This document shows, piece after piece, positions 57,494 through 64,000 of a stretch of 64,000 bases of DNA. Source of the DNA: Phoronis australis (taxonomy: Eukaryota > Phoronida > Phoronidae); contig NMRA01000222.1 in the NCBI GenBank assembly GCA_002633005.1, positions 523,635 through 587,634 of the forward strand, read 5' to 3'. Position 1 is the stretch's first letter. Each line of letters starts with the position of its first letter. Below the pieces are notes generated by a model. That model saw nothing but the letters and a program-made list of their open reading frames with translations. It was not told the origin of the DNA and made no database searches. A program made the position numbers and the translations under genes.

Positions 57494-60032
57494 GTGACGG
57501 ATCTTATCCAGCAAGGAACCTTCTGTGGGACACGTTTAATTGTCTCGGCTCCGTTTAGTGAAGTATTATTTGAGGAGTTGTCCGACCTCTTTCATGAACC
57601 AAAGCGGAATATTGCGTATCGAATAGCCAGGAAACGGGTGACGAAGAGCCAGGCCGACGTAGTGTTTCGCCCACTGAGTGAGGTCATGCTCTGCGTGAGA
57701 GAAAGTTCACAGAAAATTTAATCGGCCATATGGTGCTACTACAGTTGGACTTGAGGAGTAAATATGACACTGACTTGCAGCGCAGTGCAGTGTGCAATCC
57801 TGCTACGCGAGTCCTCTGACTTCGTCACCGTGTCCCCAGCTGCTGATGCTACTGCTAGTACCAGTGTAGCCACTACCAGCCAGCACTGAAAGCACCAGAG
57901 TCGAAAGTAGACAGATTTTATTCCCGGCCTCAGTATAATTAGTCATATCTCTGGACTCCCACCACTGCCTGATTGGGGTTTACACGTACTGGCAAGTGGT
58001 TGTATTGGAGAGATGTTATTGTTTCGTATATACAAGAAGAACAGGGGTGATGCATCATACAATCAGAAAAGAAAAATTCTTGCTGCTATGACCATTCTGC
58101 AGATGACAAAAAAGTAAGTTTTATTTTGATATCCTAAGAATAAAAACATGGAATTGGGAGTTATAAAATTCATGTCCTTTGTTTTGTATCAGTGGTCACA
58201 TGACTGCACCTAATTCTCATCAATTCATGTTACTGTTAAAACTGAATTGTTGCAAACTTTCCTCAGTTCACCCTAATGACCCTCATTGCAAAGCAGGTGA
58301 CTTTCTCATTGATTGAAAGCAGAACGATGTCCATGATTACTTTCCCAATAGAACATAATGCGGCGAATCACAGGTTTCTTTTGATATCGGGATAAGCTGA
58401 ACATGGACATATTTTAAAGATGTCATGTCTCATTAAAACCGTGAAGATTTGTATTTTAGCAACCGCCACCTACTGACTTCTTGGAAAACTGTGTGCACAG
58501 AAAAAGAAACGATTGGTAAATAATTTAAAATAGTAAAACCAGTAAAACTAAAACGACGAGCGTCGGTACTAAAATATGTTTCGAGCGATGCGCTCTTTGT
58601 CAAGAGTGTGCTACAGACTGCTGAGTACATGTAGATGGATCTAAAATAAAATGGCACAGGAGACCACATAGTGACATACAACAGAAAATTTGATGTTTCA
58701 AAGAAAACACTGCAACTGAAAGCTTGAAAAAAGCGAACATACAAAACCCCAGTAATTTCAAATATAATGTAATTGTTATTTGATAATGAAATAAACAAAT
58801 ATAAAAAACTGTGCCTTGTTTCACTTGGGCAACAATGAAATTTGCATAAAAATAGTCTCGAAAAATGAGACTTTCGTGATGTTGTAATTGTAACTGGTTG
58901 TCGTATGGTTTCCGGTAAATTGATATTGGAAGACCCGGGGTAGTTTGTAAATTAGTACTTCATTTCCATATTCACTATTTAATGAGACGATGTATCTTTT
59001 AAGTATGTAGTTCGATTTGTTTGTACCAAAACTAAAATTGACATGTAACTTTTCTTTGAATTGCATATGTAAGTACTAAGTACTAAAATAGACAAAGGAT
59101 ACGTACACAACAAATCACCCATTTAAGTGCATGACTTGACTTTAAGTGAAGCATGCTAACACATGAATATGCATTCAGGATGAAAGGACCTTAAAGATAT
59201 TTTATTTATTGAAAAAGTACACTGTTCCCAATGAATGGATTTTCAGTTTTACTTGTACAGTATTAGTTCAGTGTTGTTCTTGTGATTTCCTAACTTCAGT
59301 TTTGCTATCTAGGCTTGGCATCCCTCTTCCAGTACAGCAGAAGTGCAGAAAAAGAGGTAATTTACCGTACCTACACCATTCATTGCCATTTCTGGACACG
59401 CTGGATAATTCCATACGAGAAGAGTTCGTTGGTAACCACAGACACAAAATCGTAAAGAGGAGCATATGACAGATTTAAAATAAGAGAACTAATAATGCCA
59501 CAATTCAACCTTTCCATGCTTCCTTATCCTAGATTATCTGAGACTAAGTGGTAAAATAGTGAACATATACATTCACTATAATATCAAGCCTGTCACAGTA
59601 GTGCTTGATTTAGGAATGAGATGTAAAGTTTTTGGGTTTCCAGGTAGTGCTAGATTTCGAAATAACCTGTAATATTCACTAGTCCTGCTTTTGGGTCCAA
59701 ATCGTGTTGCCGATACATCATCACTAAACATCCTAATTGTGTGCTTCTGGAGACCCTTCACACACTTTTTGCCATGTTTTCCTTTGCAGATTATACAATC
59801 CAAGGTAAAAAATGATATAGAGTTGGTGACAATGGGTGTGACAATTACAAAGTCAAGACCGACAAAGTCATCCTACGTTTTTGATTAGCGACTTTGTAAG
59901 AACAATTCTTGTCGTAAATATACTAATGCACGTATTGGTGGTTTCCTCAGAGGAGAGGCAGGTAGAAGCTTTGAAGGCAGAAGTATGCGAACAAAAGGCG
60001 ACGTGGGATTGCGTGATAAACTTTATCGGAAG
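57494..60032 (+). CDS. Unrecognised spliced gene (five exons, ends open)
   Basis: Exons 57494-57694, 57911-58113, 59313-59356, 59790-59804 and 59951-60032 share one frame across four GT-AG introns (phases 0, 2, 1, 1). The translated pieces include LFHEPKRNIAYRIARKRVTK, LPDWGLHVLASGCIGEMLLF, KRKILAAMTILQMTKK, LGIPLPVQQKCRKR and EERQVEALKAEVCEQKATWD. The last looks like a short coiled coil. The fourth exon is only 15 bp, which weakens the model. No start Met is in frame: an ATG at 57453 (MASLREIVTKESR) is one base out of frame, and the last exon ends at a donor with no partner found. I recognise no family; a transposon-borne or lineage-specific gene is equally possible. Confidence 0.4.
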
Positions 60033-60539
60033 GTAGCATTTTATAAAACGTAAATTAAATTAATGTACATCATATCATTTGGTCTAATTGTACAAACAAT
60101 TTTCGGTGATCTGTTTCTAAATTTGTGTAGCAATTGTCCTTGTAGTGTTGTACAGCACAATAGAATACACATGTACTTTAAGAGTTATTGTTGTTGCATT
60201 TTCTAGATATATGAACATCACTACCATTATGATATCACATAAACTTAGCTAATGTTAAACAACAAAATCAGTCAACATAATGCGAAGTACACCAATAATA
60301 TTTGCACACAGAGAGGTGCTATTCGAACAAACAGATGCACTTGTTAAATACTTGTAACAGTCGTATCATATTCAGAACACTGGTAGGCATGTTACTACTG
60401 TGACTATGTCATTTGAATCAGTACGTTGTTGTGTCCCTCTGTCCTTTTTTTTTGCTTTTTCCTGAGTAGAATCTCATGGGTTGCAACAGTACCCCTGACC
60501 TCTCTCTCTGCAGTTTCTTTGTCCATACATCTGGAAAAT

Positions 60540-60847
60540 TTACTGGTGTCCGCTTTCTACTTGGTACTTGTACTGGCTAAAAAAAGTTTCAACAGCACTG
60601 CCCTTCAACTGCAGTGGAGAAATGTAGTAGCCTGGATGTCTGGTTAGGTAATTCTGGCACAAGGCTTTGAATGAGAATACACGATTTTTAGAAGATTGTA
60701 GGTCTGAAAGGAAACAACGAATACATTCTTCTATTTGCTGTTGCATTGTGCAACCTCCAGCAGCGTCCTCAAATTGGACATTACACAGGCTGAAGTGTGC
60801 ATAACTTCCTGATGCTTTACACATGTTGCAGTAATTGCAGCTATCCT
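60540..60847 (-). pseudogene. C-terminal exon of a THAP/transposase-like protein
   Basis: After an acceptor at 60848-60849 the minus strand reads DSCNYCNMCKASGSYAHFSL, then FKALCQNYLTRHPGYYISPL and QLKGSAVETFFSQYKY before a stop at 60540. The motif GYxISPxxLxGSAVExxFSQxKY is one I associate with the C-terminus of repetitive THAP-linked transposase-like proteins of marine invertebrates. The usual continuation after KY is lost at the stop, and no other exon of the gene was found nearby. Confidence 0.45.
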
Positions 60848-60859
60848 CTGGAATTCAAA

Positions 60860-62200
60860 AAAGGCAAGGTTGCCTGTACGTAATTTAAGGAAAAACAGTA
60901 GCTTGTACATTAGCAATTTTCACTTGTAGAATGGTTTTTGTTTTCTGAGGTCAGGTTTATGTATATCTGAATTTGTGCCTTATCTCTGTGATTTCTAGGC
61001 CAAATTACTGAGAAACAATGTGCATATGAACTTGATGGAAATTGTCTTATGTTTTTAAGAACAAGTTTTGTAGCGAAAATGATCCGCCATATCCAGTAAG
61101 TATCGTGACATGATTCTTTTCGAGCTTACGAGGTATGTCATTAGTGCAAAGGTCACCTAATTGCTGAATCTTTTGGTTTCACATTTACAAGTTGTCAGCG
61201 AATACATCTGCACTTTGTTTATATTCAAAAAGCACTAATTTGTTGTTTAGTTTCTGTAACACATTAGCAAACTTAGGAGCATGCGATTACATCTTTGAGA
61301 GGTTTAAAAAAAATTTGCGACCAGGATATTCATCAGAAGAAATGAGCACTAGTGTACCTCCTTGAACCTATTTTAATAAGCCACCCATTACTTATTGTGT
61401 AAACTTTTGAAGTATAATCTGACTGGAATAAAGTGACTCGTTTGAAAATCTGACTCAAAGGGTAGCTTGAATTCAATACCAGAGAGGCTCACAGAATGAA
61501 TACTCAAAAGAAATACCCACTGAAGAAGCAGGCATTTATTTCTTATTCGAAGCAAATGTGTCTAAACAGTAATAGAATTGTGAAAAAGAAACCTATGTCA
61601 ATATAAAATTTAGAGAAAACGATAGCCTGTCAATTCAGGCCCGAAATCGACAAAAACCCTTCCCAAATCGTTGTCAAAATTGCTGAAAACCACCCTTTTA
61701 ATCGACACGTCACCCACCCACACCATGGAATGTCATTCAGATACTGAATGACCCTTGTTCTAAAAACAAGGTTTTGTAAGAAGCCTTTGGTTATCAAACC
61801 ATATATCACAATAACAAAATAGATACCAGCATAGACCTATTTCAATAAGCCACATATTATTTAATATGATTATGTGTATTGTATTTCCATTTTCATTTTG
61901 GGTTACAAAGTGAGTCTTTGTTTTAAAGTGATCCGAGATCACTTGAAAAACATACTTCAGAATCGAGCACCAGTGGATAAACCGGTGACCTGCCGCTGAA
62001 AGCACGGGCTGATACCACAGCTAACACTCGATCGCTTCGCAATCAGGAGGTGGAAACACTCCCATGACCGCAGTTCTAAATTCCAGCAAAGCATGCCCTA
62101 TTTCGAGTTGCGGACTTTGAATTGTTTTCATCCCCTGACAGTTGGTTGCAGAGAAGTTTAGAACGTGATCAACATCGAACTTTCTGCGGCATTTATCTTT
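60860..62200. other. Flank of the LINE, no recognised gene
   Basis: No coding signal. The last 200-250 bp before 62234 may be the 5' UTR of the LINE. Confidence 0.3.
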
Positions 62201-62233
62201 ATTTTCGTTGCAGTATACACTTTATTACAATAC

Positions 62234-64000
62234 ATGGATATGTTAAATAACTTTGGTGGTATTAATGTCAATAGTTTTGTTCATTTGCTTGGTGATAAAA
62301 ATGATGAGATTGGGTCTGGTGCACTCGAGTCCTCTCCCTATTATGATAGTGATTCATTCAGAGCTTTTGCTCTTAAACACAAAGATGACTTTTGTATGTT
62401 ATCTTTAAACATACAAAGTATCCGAGCTAAGTTTGATGGCCTGTTCCTGTTTCTCCGTCAACTGTCCCAGTTGAATTTTCATTTTAGTGTAATTTGTTTG
62501 CAGGAAACTTGGCTTGATGATGATGCTGACCTCTCATTGTTTCAAATTGATAATTACTCTTGNNNNNNNNNNNNNNNNNNNNNNNNNNNNNNNNNNNNNN
62601 NNNNNNNNNNNNNNNNNNNNNNNNNNNNNNNNNNNNNNNNNNNNNNNNNNNNNNNNNNNNNNNNNNNNNNNNNNNNNNNNNNNNNNNNNNNNNNNNNNNN
62701 NNNNNNNNNNNNNNNNNNNNNNNNNNNNNNNNNNNNNNNNNNNNNNNNNNNNNNNNNNNNNNNNNNNNNNNNNNNNNNNNNNNNNNNNNNNNNNNNNNNN
62801 NNNNNNNNNNNNNNNNNNNNNNNNNNNNNNNNNNNNNNNNNNNNNNNNNNNNNNNNNNNNNNNNNNNNNNNNNNNNNNNNNNNNNNNNNNNNNNNNNNNN
62901 NNNNNNNNNNNNNNNNNNNNNNNNNNNNNNNNNNNNNNNNNNNNNNNNNNNNNNNNNNNNNNNNNNNNNNNNNNNNNNNNNNNNNNNNNNNNNNNNNNNN
63001 NNNNNNNNNNNNNNNNNNNNNNNNNNNNNNNNNNNNNNNNNNNNNNNNNNNNNNNNNNNNNNNNNNNNNNNNNNNNNNNNNNNNNNNNNNNNNNNNNNNN
63101 NNNNNNNNNNNNNNNNNNNNNNNNNNNNNNNNNNNNNNNNNNNNNNNNNNNNNNNNNNNNNNNNNNNNNNNNNNNNNNNNNNNNNNNNNNNNNNNNNNNN
63201 NNNNNNNNNNNNNNNNNNNNNNNNNNNNNNNNNNNNNNNNNNNNNNNNNNNNNNNNNNNNNNNNNNNNNNNAATGAGTCACGCATGTTTTGTGCGGAGCT
63301 GGAGAAAATTCAGTCTTGGTTAAACGTAAATGGACTGGTTTTAAATGCAACTAAAACAAAATTCATGGTTTTTCATAAACCCCCAAAACGTATTGATGAT
63401 TTTTATTTAAAGTTTAATAATTTGGAAATTGAAAGAGTTCGTTCTTTCAATTTACTTGGTGTTACCATCAACGAAAACTTGTTATGGAGTCCACACATAA
63501 ACAATTTGTTGAGAAAGATAAGCAGATTCTGTGGTGTTCTTAATAACATAAAACATTTCTTGCCCTTTGAAACTTTGAAAACTATATATAATGGCCTTGT
63601 CCTTCCTCATTTTAATTATGGCATTCTGCTATGGGGGTGTGAACATCACAGAATATTTAAATTACAGAAAAAGGTTATTCGCAATATTACCTCTAGTCAT
63701 TTTAATGCCCATACAGATCCTTTATTTAAGACTACACAGTTACTCAAAATAAAGGACTTGTATGTTGTTGCTATTATTAAATTTTTCTACAAATATGTTC
63801 ATAATTACTTACCTTTATTTTTTAACACGTTCAATTTAATTACTCGTGGGTCTGTTCATGAACATTACACTAGGCAACGACATCTTTTACATACTCCCCG
63901 TTGTACTAAATCATTTGTTGAAGATTCAGTTCGAAATGCCCTACCTCATATCATTAATAACCTTCCTGAAAGTGTCTACCAAAAACTTTTTACCCATTCG
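62234..64000 (+). CDS. CR1/L2-type LINE polyprotein (endonuclease-reverse transcriptase), gapped and cut by window end
   Basis: ATG at 62234 opens a frame that reads MLSLNIQSIRAKFDGL and VICLQETWLDD, the N-terminal strands and catalytic Glu of an APE-type endonuclease. After a 709-base gap the same frame resumes with WLNVNGLVLNATKTKFMVFH (end of the reverse-transcriptase palm region), FNLLGVTINENLLWSPHI, LPHFNYGILLWG, LQKKVIRNIT, DPLFKTTQLLKIKDLYV and RNALPHIINNLPE, and is still open at 64000. This order is that of CR1/L2/Jockey-group LINEs. The reverse-transcriptase active site (FADD-type) lies in the gap. No stop or frameshift appears in the visible parts, so it may be a young copy. Confidence 0.85.
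   Translation, partial: MDMLNNFGGINVNSFVHLLGDKNDEIGSGALESSPYYDSDSFRAFALKHKDDFCMLSLNIQSIRAKFDGLFLFLRQLSQLNFHFSVICLQETWLDDDADLSLFQIDNYSXXXXXXXXXXXXXXXXXXXXXXXXXXXXXXXXXXXXXXXXXXXXXXXXXXXXXXXXXXXXXXXXXXXXXXXXXXXXXXXXXXXXXXXXXXXXXXXXXXXXXXXXXXXXXXXXXXXXXXXXXXXXXXXXXXXXXXXXXXXXXXXXXXXXXXXXXXXXXXXXXXXXXXXXXXXXXXXXXXXXXXXXXXXXXXXXXXXXXXXXXXXXXXXXXXXXXXXXXXXXXXXXXXXXXXXXXXXXXNESRMFCAELEKIQSWLNVNGLVLNATKTKFMVFHKPPKRIDDFYLKFNNLEIERVRSFNLLGVTINENLLWSPHINNLLRKISRFCGVLNNIKHFLPFETLKTIYNGLVLPHFNYGILLWGCEHHRIFKLQKKVIRNITSSHFNAHTDPLFKTTQLLKIKDLYVVAIIKFFYKYVHNYLPLFFNTFNLITRGSVHEHYTRQRHLLHTPRCTKSFVEDSVRNALPHIINNLPESVYQKLFTHS
62563..63271. other. Assembly gap (709 N) inside the LINE
   Basis: The real missing length is probably larger: about 1.5-1.8 kb would be expected between the endonuclease start and the LNATKTK region of CR1/L2 proteins. 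Confidence 0.95.

Noticed and set aside
1-64000. CRISPR array, bacterial operon or organelle insert
   Set aside because: No regularly spaced identical repeats of the right size, no Shine-Dalgarno-led gene runs, no rRNA or mitochondrial genes seen.

Overview
This window looks like nuclear DNA of an invertebrate animal, probably marine. The genes are split by introns of about 0.3-5.6 kb with GT-AG borders, the background is AT-rich, and there is one long assembly gap near each of 46.8 and 62.6-63.3 kb. THAP/TTAA elements, KDZ elements, Gypsy and CR1/L2-like retrotransposons, and the repeated words TACATGTA and GTAGGCCTA fit cnidarian, echinoderm, hemichordate or lophotrochozoan genomes. I cannot name the species or phylum from sequence alone. 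There are no bacterial operons, rRNA genes or CRISPR arrays.

The one clear host gene is a class 3 aldehyde dehydrogenase (ALDH3 family) on the minus strand. Twelve coding exons run from 25178 down to a stop codon at 10433, all joined in phase. The catalytic cysteine and glutamate motifs are intact. Only the extreme N-terminus is unplaced. Its largest intron (19.0-24.6 kb) holds a decayed Gypsy retrotransposon in the same orientation. A second spliced reading frame (57.5-60.0 kb, plus strand) has five phase-compatible exons but no family I recognise.

Most of the rest is mobile DNA. From left to right: diverged repeats and MITEs (1.2-3.0 kb); a solo LTR with a 5-bp target duplication (5.37-6.23 kb); a 2.9-kb TTAA-flanked, Kolobok-like THAP element (6.48-9.39 kb) abutting a 5'-truncated LINE tail (9.4-10.2 kb); the ALDH3 gene with the Gypsy relic (10.4-25.2 kb); a heat-shock-element-like cluster (26.5-26.7 kb) and a C-rich minisatellite (27.0 kb); a foldback-like element (29.6-33.9 kb) whose roughly 1-kb inverted arms are arrays of alternating repeats around a decayed gene; and a 10.4-kb KDZ (Kyakuja/Dileera/Zisupton) DNA transposon (35.39-45.80 kb) with terminal inverted repeats, a 7-bp target duplication and a ten-exon transposase gene carrying one in-frame stop. 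Further right are a THAP fragment (47.1 kb), short GC-rich hairpin repeats (50.7 kb), MITE pieces (55 kb), a transposase-like C-terminal exon (60.5 kb, minus) and a CR1/L2-like LINE with endonuclease and reverse transcriptase parts, interrupted by a gap and running off the right edge.

The best candidates for little-described biology are the KDZ element with hairpins in its termini, the foldback element with higher-order repeat arms, the helically spaced 5-bp motif arrays in the Kolobok-like element, and the perfect 31-bp hairpin at 32.3 kb. All exon borders were read by eye from splice consensus, reading frame and family similarity; no alignment was run.
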